From: Cyclobacteriaceae bacterium
Lineage (GTDB): Bacteria > Bacteroidota > Bacteroidia > Cytophagales > Cyclobacteriaceae
Direction: 5' to 3'
Length of the DNA: 33,978 bases
Assembly (NCBI GenBank): GCA_013140555.1
Contig: JABFSO010000099.1
Coordinates: 1-33,978 of the forward strand
In this document: positions 1-9,859 of the stretch, piece by piece
Layout: each line of letters opens with the position of its first letter
How positions within the stretch are numbered: the stretch's first letter is position 1
Position numbers and translations under genes: made by a program
The notes under the pieces: generated by a model
Seen by the model: only the letters and a program-made list of their open reading frames with translations
Told to the model about the DNA's origin: nothing
The model's database searches: none

Positions 1-1
1 C

Positions 2-1330
2 AATAGTAATTTTAATCTCGGGTCGTCTGGTGGAGGAAGCTTTTTCAATGGAGATATCGATGAAGTCGTATTCTACAAAGGAGCATTGTCGTTAGCTCAG
101 CTACAACGCATTCAAAGTTATTTGGCCATTAAATACGGAATTACCTTAGATCAAACCACCGTACAAAATTATGTAGCGTCAGATTGGAACGGTGCTACCG
201 GAACCATCGCGTGGGATGCAACGGCTGCGGGAATCTATAGAAATGATATTACTGTAATTGGTCGCGATGATAACTCCGGTCTCAGCCAAAAACAATCGGC
301 TAGCGTCAATGCGAATAATGTATTGACGATTGGTAACACAGCGATAGCAGCTGACAATATTTCGAATTCGAATACATTCACAGTCGATAAGAGTTTCTTC
401 TCGTGGGGTCATAACAATCAAGTGATGGCAGCCTTGACGGGAACTGATTTTGGAACAACGGTGAATGCAGAGGTAATTCTCGCGCGCTTAGCCAGAACAT
501 GGTTCTCGAAAGAAACCGGAACGGTAGGAACATTAAAATTACGTTTCAACATGGCCAATGTGGTTGGTGTGAGCGGTGTGCTAGGTAATAATGACCTTAA
601 TGATGTTCGATTGTTGGTCGATGCTGATGGCGTGTTTGCAACAGGAGCAACGTCTGTGGCACCATCAAGCATAAACAATACAACAGATATAGTAGAGTTT
701 GATTACGATTTTGCTGCCGGAACTGGATTCTATTTTTCGATTGGTACTGTAAATCTTACTACCGCTCCGCTACCTGTGGAGTTGATCAGCTTTACAGCTA
801 CGCCAGATCAGGATGGAGTTGCCTTGAAATGGGCAACAGCTTCCGAGCTCAACAATCATTATTTTGAAGTGGAATCTTCCATTGATGGAAAAAATTGGAG
901 CGTTGTAGCTAAGGTGGATGGAATGGGTACGAAGACAATCCGCACCGATTATCAGCAATTGGATGCAACCCCTTATCAGGGAATATCCTATTACCGATTA
1001 AAGCAAGTGGACTTTGATGGCAAATCGACCTATTCAAATATAGAGCAAGTTGATTTTCATAATGCCATTAAGTTGACCGTGTCGCCTAACCCATCGAATG
1101 GAAGCAATACGGTAAAGATCAAATTGAATGCGGTGCCATTTGGTTCGCAATTATTAATACGAGTGATCAGCTTGCAAGGTATTGAGTTGGTGCGCCATCA
1201 GATTCAATTGACAGAAAAGAATAGTGTAGAGCAGCAACTGGATGTGAAAGGTTTAGCGAATGGAACCTACCTCATTACAGCCGAGTTTGACGGACAAGTT
1301 CATCAGGCGAAATTGATAGTTACTCATTAA
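2..1330 (+). CDS. C-terminal part of a large T9SS-exported surface protein (LamG-like, DUF8202-like, T9SS type A sorting domain)
   Basis: The reading frame is open from base 2 with no stop, so the gene begins upstream of the window and the TTG at 86 is not its start. In order it shows: the end of a LamG/concanavalin-like domain (FNGDIDEVVFYKGALS, then SYLAIKYGITL), a region resembling DUF8202 (GIYRNDITVIGRDD, about 120-750), an Ig/FN3-like segment opening with LPVELISFTA (about 770-1050), and a final module of about 85 residues beginning KLTVSPNPSNGS and ending in a short basic/hydrophobic tail (about 1066-1327). That last module is the type A C-terminal sorting domain which directs proteins through the type IX secretion system to the Bacteroidota cell surface, where it is removed. 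The passenger is probably an adhesin or surface-layer protein; its catalytic or binding role cannot be told from this part. The neighbours on the other strand converge on it. Confidence 0.85.
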   Translation, partial: NSNFNLGSSGGGSFFNGDIDEVVFYKGALSLAQLQRIQSYLAIKYGITLDQTTVQNYVASDWNGATGTIAWDATAAGIYRNDITVIGRDDNSGLSQKQSASVNANNVLTIGNTAIAADNISNSNTFTVDKSFFSWGHNNQVMAALTGTDFGTTVNAEVILARLARTWFSKETGTVGTLKLRFNMANVVGVSGVLGNNDLNDVRLLVDADGVFATGATSVAPSSINNTTDIVEFDYDFAAGTGFYFSIGTVNLTTAPLPVELISFTATPDQDGVALKWATASELNNHYFEVESSIDGKNWSVVAKVDGMGTKTIRTDYQQLDATPYQGISYYRLKQVDFDGKSTYSNIEQVDFHNAIKLTVSPNPSNGSNTVKIKLNAVPFGSQLLIRVISLQGIELVRHQIQLTEKNSVEQQLDVKGLANGTYLITAEFDGQVHQAKLIVTH

Positions 1331-1350
1331 TGAAAGTAAAGAGCTAATAA

Positions 1351-1379
1351 AAAAAGCCCCGCGTTTCGTGGGGCTTTTT
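1351..1379. terminator. Bidirectional intrinsic terminator between convergent genes
   Basis: Arms 1351-1363 and 1367-1379 pair over 13 bases (AAAAAGCCCC core, one G-T pair) around a TTT loop. The stem has an A run on one side and a T run on the other, so it can end transcripts in both directions. It lies 20 bases past the stop of the T9SS-cargo gene and 22 bases past the stop of the convergent Asp-box gene. Confidence 0.85.
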
Positions 1380-1401
1380 ATTTCTTATAAGTTTTAGATG
1401 G

Positions 1402-4400
1402 TTAATTCACGATCGGATTTTTCTTGATCATGATTATATCTACTCCTTTTTCTTTTGCAAGTGAATTGATTCGCTCGGTGTTTTGTTGAATCGTTTGCTG
1501 CAACTTGGTGAGCTCTTCATCAATAATTTTAGATAACTGCTGACGTACTTCTTCTCCTTGTTGTGTGGGTGGAAAATCTCCGGCAGCCTGCTCGCTCAGT
1601 AAGTGAGCCAATCGATTATTGATTTTGATTCCATAATTCAATGGATCTTGTACGCTCTTATTTTTTGTTTGGTGCAAATTGTTTTCGTGTTGTGTCAATT
1701 CTGTTTCAAACTTTTTCACCATTTCCAATAGCTCTTTGTATTGCGCTTCGTTGCCCATTTTATTTTTCAATGAACCAAGATCTTCTTTGATCTTACGAAT
1801 ATCAATCACACCTTGATTGGCTTCGCTTACTTTGTCGCGCACTTTTACTAAGAAATCAAACTGTGCTTGAAATTCATCGGCTGTGGTATTGATACGTGGG
1901 TCTTTCAATATCTCAAACTCCTGTTCAAAAGTTTGATCGTTTACAGTTAGCTGTACTTTGTATTTACCGGGCACAGCTTTCGGCCCCACATTGGGCGAAC
2001 CATAAAACACCAATCCGGGAATCGACTGAAACCCCGGGTAACGCATATCCCAAACGAAGCGGTTGCCACCGGCTTTTACCTTTAGCTGTTGATTTCGTTC
2101 TTTCGATTGGTTGTTGAATGTGCGGATAACTTTCCCACCGTTTTCCACGAAAGTGATTTTCACTTCATCTTTTTCATCCAGCGCTTTCAAATAAAAATGT
2201 ACCATCACACCTCCCGGATGATTTTCGCCTTCGCCCTTGCGCGGCTCTCGATATCCTCCCTGACTCGGCATGCGATACGTTGGCATGGGCTTGTAGAGAA
2301 TTCGATCTTTCGAAGCCAATTCGGTAGTTAGTTGTTGGAGAGGCGTAAGATCATCGATCATCCAAAATCCACGACCGTGTGTTGCTGCAATGAGGTTGTC
2401 ATTCTTTACGGTAAGATCAGCAATCGGCACGGGAGGAATATTTAATTTGAATGAATTCCAACTCGCGCCATCGTCAAACGAAATCCACATTCCTTTTTCG
2501 GTTCCCGCATATAACAAGCCCGGACGCTTGAGGTCGGCACGCACTACACGCGCAAATTCTTCGGATGGAATTCCTTGTGTTATCTGAGTCCAGGTTTTTC
2601 CATAGTCGGTGGTTTTGTAAATGTATGGAGTGTAGTCGCCAAATTTGTACGAGGTAGCTACTGCGTAGGCACCACCTTTCACAAATGGATTTACATCAAT
2701 GCTATTCCACATGTTATATTTTGGAGATGTAGGTGGTGTTACGTTTTTCCAACTTTTCCCACCATCAGTGGTTACATGTATTAATCCATCATCCGATCCG
2801 GTCCAGATTTCATCTTTTGTAAAGGGAGACTCTGCAATCACAAAAATGTTAGCATAATATTCTGCACCCGTATTATCTTGTGTGATCGGGCCTCCAGATG
2901 ATTTGATTGTTTCGGGTTCACCGCGGGTTAGATCCGGACTAATCTCTTGCCAACTTTGACCTCCATTAGTAGTGGCATGTAAATGATTGGATCCGGCAAA
3001 TAATTTTTTGGGATCGTGTTTGCTGAATACTAACGGATAATTCCAGTTGAAACGATACTTCATCACTTCCACACCCGAGCCTGCTGGTAGATCGGGCCAC
3101 ACATTGGTGCTACGTTCCTGACCGTTTTCTAAATTCTGCATGCTCATGTAGCCTTTAAAATCACTTCCGTAAATGATGGAAGGATTGAGTGGATCTGGTG
3201 CCAGATGCGCGCTTTCACCAATGGAAAGAGCCACCCAATCTTTATCTGAGATAGAGCTTGCGCTAGTGCGATGTGGAATGCGCACGCTTGTGTTGTCTTG
3301 TTGTGCTCCAAGAATATTGTAAGGAAATGAATTATCAGTTGTAACACGATAAAACTGTGCCGTAGGTTGATTATGATAGGTAGTCCAGTTTTCACCATCG
3401 TCATTTGAAATCTGAGCACCACCATCATCGGCAATGGCCATGCGCTGGTTATTCGTAGGATCGATCCACAGATCATGGTGATCGCCATGCGGTGCATCTT
3501 TTAGTTCAAAAGTTTTCCCTCCGTCTTTTGATACGCCATAACTCACATTCATCACAAATACTTTGTCTTCGTTTTGCGAATCGGCATAGATGCGGCAATA
3601 ATACCACGCACGTTGCAGCAATGCACGATCTTGATTTACGCGTGTCCACGTGCTACCGGCATCGTCTGATCGATAAATACCTGGAGCTTCTGTGTTTTCG
3701 ATTATAGAGAAAATGCGGTTCGAGTTGACAGGTGAAACGGTTACTCCGATAATGCCATTGATCCCTTTCGGCATTCCGGGTTTGTCTGATAGATTCTCCC
3801 ACGTTTCGCCACCATCGGTGCTTTTATACAATTTTGAATCAGGGCCGCCACTGTCCATGCGATATCCATTGCGTTTCATATTCCACATGGCCGCATATAA
3901 AATGCGTGGGTTGTTAGGATCCATCACCAGATCACCAGCCATGGTAGAAGAATTGATGTACAGAATTTTTTTCCACGTGGTGCCGCCATCGGTGCTTCTG
4001 AAAATTCCACGCATTTCATTTGGTTTCCACAGGTTGCCCATCGCAGCTACATAGACTACATCAGCATTTTTTGGATGAATGCGAATGCGTGAAATATGTC
4101 GTGAGTCTTTTAGCCCGATGTGTTTCCAGGTTGTGCCTGCATCGGTTGATCGCCATACGCCCCAGCCGCTTGATACATTGTTGCGCAGTGTTTGTTCACC
4201 TTCGCCAACATAAATTACATTAGGATCGCTGGGTGCTACGGCCACTGCACCAATCGTTCCGCCAAAATAATTGTCTGTCAGGTTCTCCCATGATTGTCCT
4301 GCGTCTTTCGTGCGCCACACTCCTCCACCCACGGTGCCGAAATAATACAAGTTCGGGTTGCCGGCTACACCGGTGACAGTACATGATCTGCCTCCGCGGT

Positions 4401-4533
4401 AAGGCCCCACTTCGCGCCAGCGTATGCCAGAGTAAAGGCTTGCATCAAACGAAAGTGTAGATGGCTGTGGCTTTTTTTGTGCCAACACATCTGCGACAAG
4501 CAGGACAAGTATGAAAAGAACGATTTGCTTCAT
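1402..4533 (-). CDS. Secreted Asp-box (BNR/sortilin-like) beta-propeller protein, copy 1
   Basis: 1043 residues. The N-terminus is a signal peptide (MKQIVLFILVLLVADVLAQ, cut before KK). The body opens with RWREVGPYRGGR and carries about eleven Asp-box motifs of the form S/T-x-D-x-G-x-x-W/F (for example STDAGTTW, STDGGTTW, TTDGGKSW), the hairpin signature of sialidase/VPS10-type propellers. Two consecutive propellers fit the length. After about residue 740 follow an Ig-like module resembling FlgD/FN3 and a charged helical tail of about 150 residues. Bacteroidota annotations often call this family 'glycosyl hydrolase', but I see no sialidase catalytic set (no arginine triad can be assigned), so enzymatic activity is unproven. 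There is no T9SS sorting domain and no lipobox, which suggests a periplasmic protein or export by another route. It lies 4 bases after its paralogue and is probably cotranscribed with it. Confidence 0.85.
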   Translation of the reverse strand: MKQIVLFILVLLVADVLAQKKPQPSTLSFDASLYSGIRWREVGPYRGGRSCTVTGVAGNPNLYYFGTVGGGVWRTKDAGQSWENLTDNYFGGTIGAVAVAPSDPNVIYVGEGEQTLRNNVSSGWGVWRSTDAGTTWKHIGLKDSRHISRIRIHPKNADVVYVAAMGNLWKPNEMRGIFRSTDGGTTWKKILYINSSTMAGDLVMDPNNPRILYAAMWNMKRNGYRMDSGGPDSKLYKSTDGGETWENLSDKPGMPKGINGIIGVTVSPVNSNRIFSIIENTEAPGIYRSDDAGSTWTRVNQDRALLQRAWYYCRIYADSQNEDKVFVMNVSYGVSKDGGKTFELKDAPHGDHHDLWIDPTNNQRMAIADDGGAQISNDDGENWTTYHNQPTAQFYRVTTDNSFPYNILGAQQDNTSVRIPHRTSASSISDKDWVALSIGESAHLAPDPLNPSIIYGSDFKGYMSMQNLENGQERSTNVWPDLPAGSGVEVMKYRFNWNYPLVFSKHDPKKLFAGSNHLHATTNGGQSWQEISPDLTRGEPETIKSSGGPITQDNTGAEYYANIFVIAESPFTKDEIWTGSDDGLIHVTTDGGKSWKNVTPPTSPKYNMWNSIDVNPFVKGGAYAVATSYKFGDYTPYIYKTTDYGKTWTQITQGIPSEEFARVVRADLKRPGLLYAGTEKGMWISFDDGASWNSFKLNIPPVPIADLTVKNDNLIAATHGRGFWMIDDLTPLQQLTTELASKDRILYKPMPTYRMPSQGGYREPRKGEGENHPGGVMVHFYLKALDEKDEVKITFVENGGKVIRTFNNQSKERNQQLKVKAGGNRFVWDMRYPGFQSIPGLVFYGSPNVGPKAVPGKYKVQLTVNDQTFEQEFEILKDPRINTTADEFQAQFDFLVKVRDKVSEANQGVIDIRKIKEDLGSLKNKMGNEAQYKELLEMVKKFETELTQHENNLHQTKNKSVQDPLNYGIKINNRLAHLLSEQAAGDFPPTQQGEEVRQQLSKIIDEELTKLQQTIQQNTERINSLAKEKGVDIIMIKKNPIVN

Positions 4534-4537
4534 GAAA

Positions 4538-7500
4538 TTAATTATTGATCATCGTGTCTTTCGTTTCCGTAATCAGAGCCGGCATGTTTTTATCTTTAAA
4601 CAACTTGTTGTATTGCTGAATGTCGCTGTTGATTAAGATTTGCATTTGCTGTTTGTACTTCACCCAGTCGGCTTGCACATCGCGGGCGCGATCTTGTGCG
4701 CCTTTGGTCAATCGTGGATCGTGCGTATCGGCTACGCCACGCAACTGCAAAAATTCTGAGTTGAGTTTGTTCGGGAAGTTGATTACGTCCTGGAAGTTTT
4801 TACTGCACGGTTCGATCAGATTGTTTTCCCACTTTTCATTTTTCTTGATCAACTCTTTGCCTGTGTTGATGATTTCTTTTGCATCGGCATTGTCTTTCAG
4901 TGATTCGTTGTAGGTTTCAATTTGCTTTTTCACCTGGCGCATTTTGTTCACCGATTTGTGTAGCTCTTCAAATTGATCTCCTGCTTGTTTTAAAAATTCT
5001 TGCTGGGCAGCCCACTCTGCTGGTGTAGCCGTAATTTTTGGATCGGAAATAATTTCTAGTTCTGTTTCCGAAGTTACGCCATGATGTGTGATACGTGCTT
5101 TGTATTTACCTGGAGCAACGCGGTAGCCTTGATAATCGCCATACACAAAGACACCGGGCACGCCACTCAATGCTTCCGTTCTGAAATCCCAGGCAAAACG
5201 ATTCACGCCAGCTTCGGCAGGAATGGTTTGTTTGGCAGGAGGGCCACCGGGATAAGGTTTAAAGCTTTCATCTTTTTTGTTGGTGTAGCTGCGAATGACT
5301 TTGCCACTCATATCCAAAATATCGAGTGTTACTTTAGTTGTATCAGCTTTGTCTTTCAGATAGTAATCCAACAACACACCGTTGGCCGGATTGCGACCTA
5401 AGCCCGGAATGTCTCCAAAATATTCAGGAATAGTAACAGACGATAAGCGATAAGTTGGTTTCGGTGTGAAGATTTTCAGACTCGCGTCTACTATACCTTT
5501 CGTTTGTTGAATGGCACCCAAGTCATCTAAAATCCAGAAAGATCTTCCGGCCGTAGCTGCTACTAAATCATTGTCTCGAATGATCAAATCTGTCACCGGA
5601 ACAATCGGTAAGTTCAACTGAAATTTGCTAAAGGAATTTCCGCCATCGGCAGACAAATAGAAACCTCTTTCTGATCCGGCATAGAGCAACCCTTTTACTT
5701 TTTTGTCTTCGCGAATTACTTTGATGAAATCATCTGCATCCACACCGTTTCCAATTTTAGTCCAGCTTTTGCCATAGTCGGTAGACTTGTAGGTCATGTT
5801 GCTGTAGTCGCTGAACTTGTAACGTGATGCTGAAATATAAACTGTAGCTGCATCGTGTGGAGAAACTTCGATGGAGTGAATCATTCCTTCGGGTAACCCG
5901 GCCGGAGTTACGTTTGTCCAAGTTTTGCCACCATCTTTAGTCAGTTGCACTAATCCACAATCGCTACCGGTGTAAATCACTCCTGCTTGATGAGGAGATT
6001 CAACCACATAATAAATGGTGTTGTAGTTTTCGCCACCTGCTCCTTCGTTGGTAATCGGTCCACCGCTTACATCTTGCTTGGTGGTATCATCGCGCGTTAA
6101 ATCTGGTGAGATGACATCCCAGCTTAACCCACCGTTGGTTGTTTTGAACAATACATTGCCGGCATGATACATTGTTTTAGGATCATGAGGTGAGTTTATC
6201 AAGGGAGCATTCCAGTTGAAGCGGTACTTCATTTTCTTTGGGGCGAATGCTAAATTGGTAGAAGGGTACTCTTGTAAATCCTTCACTTCACCTGTTCGTC
6301 TATCCAAGACATCAATCTGACCTTGATAGCAACCACCGTATAAAAATTCCGGATTGTTCGGATCGTTGAAAGCAACCCATGCACTTTCGCAGCCGGGACC
6401 GTTGATCCAATCTTTGTCGGTAATGCCGAAACTTCCGTTGCGGCTCGGTGTAGCTACCGAGGAATTATCTTGCTGACCACCATACACCCAATATGGAAAC
6501 TGGTTGTCGGCAATCACTCTGTAAAACTGCGAGGTAGCTTGGTTGTTGATTGGCGAAAACGTGCGGCCGGTGTTGTAGCTGATTTCGGCACCGCCATCAT
6601 CAGCCAAAGCAAAGTTCTGATTGTTCTTTGGGTTGATCCATAAGTCATGTGTATCGCCATGGCCTACGCGAATGTTGGAGAATGTTTTACCACCATCGAT
6701 AGAGCGCATCATGGGCGCGTTGAGCACATACACTACATCGGCATTGACCGGATCGGCAAACACTTCCATGTAATACCAAGAGCGTGAAGTAATATTTTGA
6801 TCGGTGGAAAGTAGATTCCATTTTTTGCCGCCATCATCTGACCGATACAATCCGGCTTTTGATTTTTCAGCTTCTACAATGGCAAACACGCGATTGGGGT
6901 TGGCGCGTGAAACACTCACTCCAATTTTTCCCATTTCTTTGGGCAAGCCTTCGTTGATTTTAGTCCAGGTTTCACCACCATCTGTCGATTTCCAAATGTT
7001 GCAGCCAGGGCCTCCGCTTTCTACTTTCCATGGATAACGTCTGTGTTGCCAAGTGGCTGCATACAAAATACGTGGATTGGTATAATCGATGCTGAGTGAA
7101 GAGGCGCCCGTGTTTTCATCTACAAACAGTGTGCGTTTCCAGGTGGTACCGCCATCAACAGATTTATAAATTCCTCTTTCAGTACTGGGGCCATGCACCG
7201 TGCCTTGTGCTGCTACATACACTACATCGGGATTGTTTGGATGAACGATTACATCGGAGATATGGCGAGTTTTTTCAAGCCCTACATTCTTCCAGGTTTT
7301 ACCTCCATCGGTTGATTTGTAAACACCATCACCATAGGAAGTCATCACACCACGCACCGCATGTTCGCCAGTGCCCACATAAATTACATTGGGATCCGAT
7401 TCGCATACAGCGATGTCGCCAATGGATCCTACTTTAAAAAAACCATCCGAAATATTTTTCCAGGTGGCACCACCGTCATCAGTTTTGCCAACTCCTCCGC

Positions 7501-7720
7501 CAGTGTAACCAACATAATAAACCATGGGATCGAGAGGATCGCCAACAATAGCATTGGCACGACCTCCCCGAAAGGGGCCAATGTTACGCCATTTTAATCC
7601 TTTAAACTGATCGGCTTTGATTGTGGCCGTAGTTGAGTTGTCTGTTTTTGACTTTGTTTTTTGTGCGATGCCTGAAAAGGCAATGAGCAACAAGGCAAAG
7701 AGTGCGATACTTTTTCTCAT
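4538..7720 (-). CDS. Secreted Asp-box (BNR/sortilin-like) beta-propeller protein, copy 2
   Basis: 1060 residues, with the same plan as the downstream neighbour: a signal peptide ([20 protein letters not shown]), the opening block [18 protein letters not shown], about eleven Asp-boxes ([27 protein letters not shown] and others), an Ig-like module around residues 770-900 and a helical C-terminal region. Collinear blocks such as [14 protein letters not shown] here and GDHHDLWIDPTNNQ in copy 1 show that the two arose by tandem duplication, but divergence is substantial, so the duplication is old. It carries no T9SS tail and no lipobox. The stop is 4 bases before the start of copy 1, while an 82-base gap separates it from the OmpA-like gene upstream, where a promoter for this pair may lie. 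Function is unknown beyond a probable role in binding or processing glycans or proteins. Confidence 0.85.
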   Translation of the reverse strand: MRKSIALFALLLIAFSGIAQKTKSKTDNSTTATIKADQFKGLKWRNIGPFRGGRANAIVGDPLDPMVYYVGYTGGGVGKTDDGGATWKNISDGFFKVGSIGDIAVCESDPNVIYVGTGEHAVRGVMTSYGDGVYKSTDGGKTWKNVGLEKTRHISDVIVHPNNPDVVYVAAQGTVHGPSTERGIYKSVDGGTTWKRTLFVDENTGASSLSIDYTNPRILYAATWQHRRYPWKVESGGPGCNIWKSTDGGETWTKINEGLPKEMGKIGVSVSRANPNRVFAIVEAEKSKAGLYRSDDGGKKWNLLSTDQNITSRSWYYMEVFADPVNADVVYVLNAPMMRSIDGGKTFSNIRVGHGDTHDLWINPKNNQNFALADDGGAEISYNTGRTFSPINNQATSQFYRVIADNQFPYWVYGGQQDNSSVATPSRNGSFGITDKDWINGPGCESAWVAFNDPNNPEFLYGGCYQGQIDVLDRRTGEVKDLQEYPSTNLAFAPKKMKYRFNWNAPLINSPHDPKTMYHAGNVLFKTTNGGLSWDVISPDLTRDDTTKQDVSGGPITNEGAGGENYNTIYYVVESPHQAGVIYTGSDCGLVQLTKDGGKTWTNVTPAGLPEGMIHSIEVSPHDAATVYISASRYKFSDYSNMTYKSTDYGKSWTKIGNGVDADDFIKVIREDKKVKGLLYAGSERGFYLSADGGNSFSKFQLNLPIVPVTDLIIRDNDLVAATAGRSFWILDDLGAIQQTKGIVDASLKIFTPKPTYRLSSVTIPEYFGDIPGLGRNPANGVLLDYYLKDKADTTKVTLDILDMSGKVIRSYTNKKDESFKPYPGGPPAKQTIPAEAGVNRFAWDFRTEALSGVPGVFVYGDYQGYRVAPGKYKARITHHGVTSETELEIISDPKITATPAEWAAQQEFLKQAGDQFEELHKSVNKMRQVKKQIETYNESLKDNADAKEIINTGKELIKKNEKWENNLIEPCSKNFQDVINFPNKLNSEFLQLRGVADTHDPRLTKGAQDRARDVQADWVKYKQQMQILINSDIQQYNKLFKDKNMPALITETKDTMINN

Positions 7721-7802
7721 GAGGTTTTCGGTTTGAATACCTAATTAAGAAAAAAATATGACAACTTGTTGTGAAAGTATATGAGTGGTGGCGGAGTTAA
7801 GG

Positions 7803-9824
7803 TTAATCTCCTTTAGGGGCAGCTTCAAAAACTTCAATCTCCGTTCTGCGATTTACTTCGCGCCCACCGGTTTCATCATCATTGGAAACGATGGGCCGCT
7901 CTTCGCCATAGCCAACGGCACGCAGTCGATCGGGGGCAACACCGCGCTGAAGCAAAAACGCCACAACGGATTGTGCACGTTTAAGTGATAGCGCTTTGTT
8001 GGTAGCATCATCGCCTGAGTTATCGGTATGGCCGTTGATTTGAAGTTTGATGAGAGGACTGTTTTCCATCAGGTTAAGAATGCTTTCTAACTCGCCAATG
8101 GATTCCGTTTTGATTTCGGTTTTGCCAACGTCAAAGAAAATGTTTTTCATAACCACCTTCGATCCCACTTCGGCTTTCTGCATAAAAATGCCCGTTTCAA
8201 TTTCTTGAGCGTCCGTAAAGGCAGGCACTTCAAAATTGAGCGAGTTGAATAAGTAGCCGTTTACGGATGTGTTGATTCCATAATTACCACCATGTGGAAT
8301 GATGATTTTAAATTCTCCGGTACTGCTGTTGGAGTATACGCGCTCGATTACTTTGTTTGTTTTGTTGTCCACCAAAATGATCTGCGCCTTCAGCGGCTTA
8401 GCAGATTCTGCGTCTAAAACTTTACCTGATAGTTGCGTAGCGAGCCCCAAATCTTTTTGAAAGCTGATCATCGCATCCACAAATTCATCGCCTATGATTT
8501 CTGCTTCTTTGGTGGTGTCTATCGCTACGGGAACTGCGGCAATTATCTCTTCTTGTTTAGGTGGTGGTGGAGGATCGTGAAATTGCACAAAACAGATGTC
8601 AGAATTGCCAACACCCTCGGGGCGCATGGCACTGAAGTAGCCTCGCTTCTTATCTTTTGATAAATAAAAATAGTTTTCAAATTTAGGTGTGTTGATGGGG
8701 TAGCCTAAGTTGGCAGGCTTCGTCCATTGCCCATTTACCAACTCGCTTTTAAAAATGTCGAAGTCACCTAAGCCCAAATGGCCATCGGATCCAAAATACA
8801 AATGGCCATCCGGATGAATGAAGGGGGCATCCTCATTTCCTTTCGAGTTTATTTTTGGCCCTAGATTTTTTGCTTTGCCCCACTCACCGGTGCGTAGCTT
8901 TTCACTTACGTAGATATCCAATCCTCCATAACCACCTGAGCGATCGCTGGTGAAGTAAAATTTGGTTCCGTCCGGTGATAGACACCCGGATGTTTCCCAC
9001 GAAAGTGTATTTATTTCTTTGCCCATCGATTTGGGTGTACTCCATTTCTCACCATCAAAATCGGATTGATAGATGTCGCCATTGCCTTTTTCGTAATAGA
9101 GAAAAATGGTTTTGCCATCGGGTGTCAGGTAGGTAGCTGCATCGTGAAATTGATCGTTGATTTTATCGCTTAATTTTTGAGGCACCTCCCAGGTTTCTCC
9201 GACCAGATGTGTGCTGAGGATATCTTCAAACAACGTGTTGAATTTTTTATCCCTTTGTAATGAATCGCGCGCAGAAGTAAAAATCAACAGGTCTTCTTTT
9301 TCATTGATGAGGGGCCCGTAGTCTTGAAAGGGTGAGTTGACAGGAAACTCTAAAATCTTGATACTACACAAAAGAGGGTGGCGCATGAGTGAATCGCCTA
9401 AATGACATTGCTGAATTTTGTGCTGCGCTATGGTGGATAATTTTTTATTTTTCTCTTTAAATTTTTTGTAGTGCTCCATCGCTCGACCAAAGTGTGAATT
9501 ACTTTGTAATGCTTCAGCGAGGTAATAATCGATATCAGGATCTACGTTCGGGTTTTTTCGGTAGGCTTCTTCCAGATAAGGAAGTGCTTGTGCCTCTTGC
9601 CCTGCAGAGAGATAGGTTTGACCAATTTTTAATTGGATTGTAGCATCGCCCGGCAACTTAGATTGTGCCAGTGTGTAATTTTCTAATGCTTGCCGATAGT
9701 CGGCTTTCGCATAAAATTTATCGCCTTTTTCGATCAGTGATTTCGCATCCTGACCATACAAAACATAGCCAGAAAGAAATAACGAAACAAAAAAGGTTAT
9801 ACAGGTGGGGGTGTTCCTGTTCAT
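7803..9824 (-). CDS. PorE-like OmpA family protein (TPR, PD40 propeller, carboxypeptidase-regulatory domain, OmpA C-terminal domain)
   Basis: 673 residues from the ATG at 9824. A TTG three codons earlier is possible but less likely, because the ATG gives a clean signal peptide (MNRNTPTCITFFVSLFLSG, ending YG/Q). Domains in order: TPR repeats (about 25-125), a WD40-like PD40 propeller with repeats such as LSPDGTKFYFTSDRSGG (about 155-410), a proline linker (PPPPPK), a carboxypeptidase-regulatory Ig-like domain (about 460-545), and an OmpA C-terminal peptidoglycan-binding domain (about 560-670) with NGHTDNSGDD and LSLKRAQSV. This is the arrangement of PorE, the T9SS component thought to link the outer-membrane machinery to peptidoglycan. 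PorE itself is a lipoprotein, whereas no lipobox is seen here, so this may be a paralogue. It sits 35 bases after hutF. Confidence 0.85.
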   Translation of the reverse strand: MNRNTPTCITFFVSLFLSGYVLYGQDAKSLIEKGDKFYAKADYRQALENYTLAQSKLPGDATIQLKIGQTYLSAGQEAQALPYLEEAYRKNPNVDPDIDYYLAEALQSNSHFGRAMEHYKKFKEKNKKLSTIAQHKIQQCHLGDSLMRHPLLCSIKILEFPVNSPFQDYGPLINEKEDLLIFTSARDSLQRDKKFNTLFEDILSTHLVGETWEVPQKLSDKINDQFHDAATYLTPDGKTIFLYYEKGNGDIYQSDFDGEKWSTPKSMGKEINTLSWETSGCLSPDGTKFYFTSDRSGGYGGLDIYVSEKLRTGEWGKAKNLGPKINSKGNEDAPFIHPDGHLYFGSDGHLGLGDFDIFKSELVNGQWTKPANLGYPINTPKFENYFYLSKDKKRGYFSAMRPEGVGNSDICFVQFHDPPPPPKQEEIIAAVPVAIDTTKEAEIIGDEFVDAMISFQKDLGLATQLSGKVLDAESAKPLKAQIILVDNKTNKVIERVYSNSSTGEFKIIIPHGGNYGINTSVNGYLFNSLNFEVPAFTDAQEIETGIFMQKAEVGSKVVMKNIFFDVGKTEIKTESIGELESILNLMENSPLIKLQINGHTDNSGDDATNKALSLKRAQSVVAFLLQRGVAPDRLRAVGYGEERPIVSNDDETGGREVNRRTEIEVFEAAPKGD

Positions 9825-9859
9825 AACCTGCAATATAAATAGAAATGATATGCCGTTGG

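Noticed and set aside
86-88. TTG at 86 as the start of the left-end gene
   Set aside because: The frame is open to base 2 and encodes typical LamG-domain sequence upstream, so the gene is simply cut by the window.
1402-7720. Asp-box proteins as sialidases
   Set aside because: Asp-boxes are structural; I could not assign the arginine triad, the Tyr/Glu pair or the RIP-type motif of sialidases.
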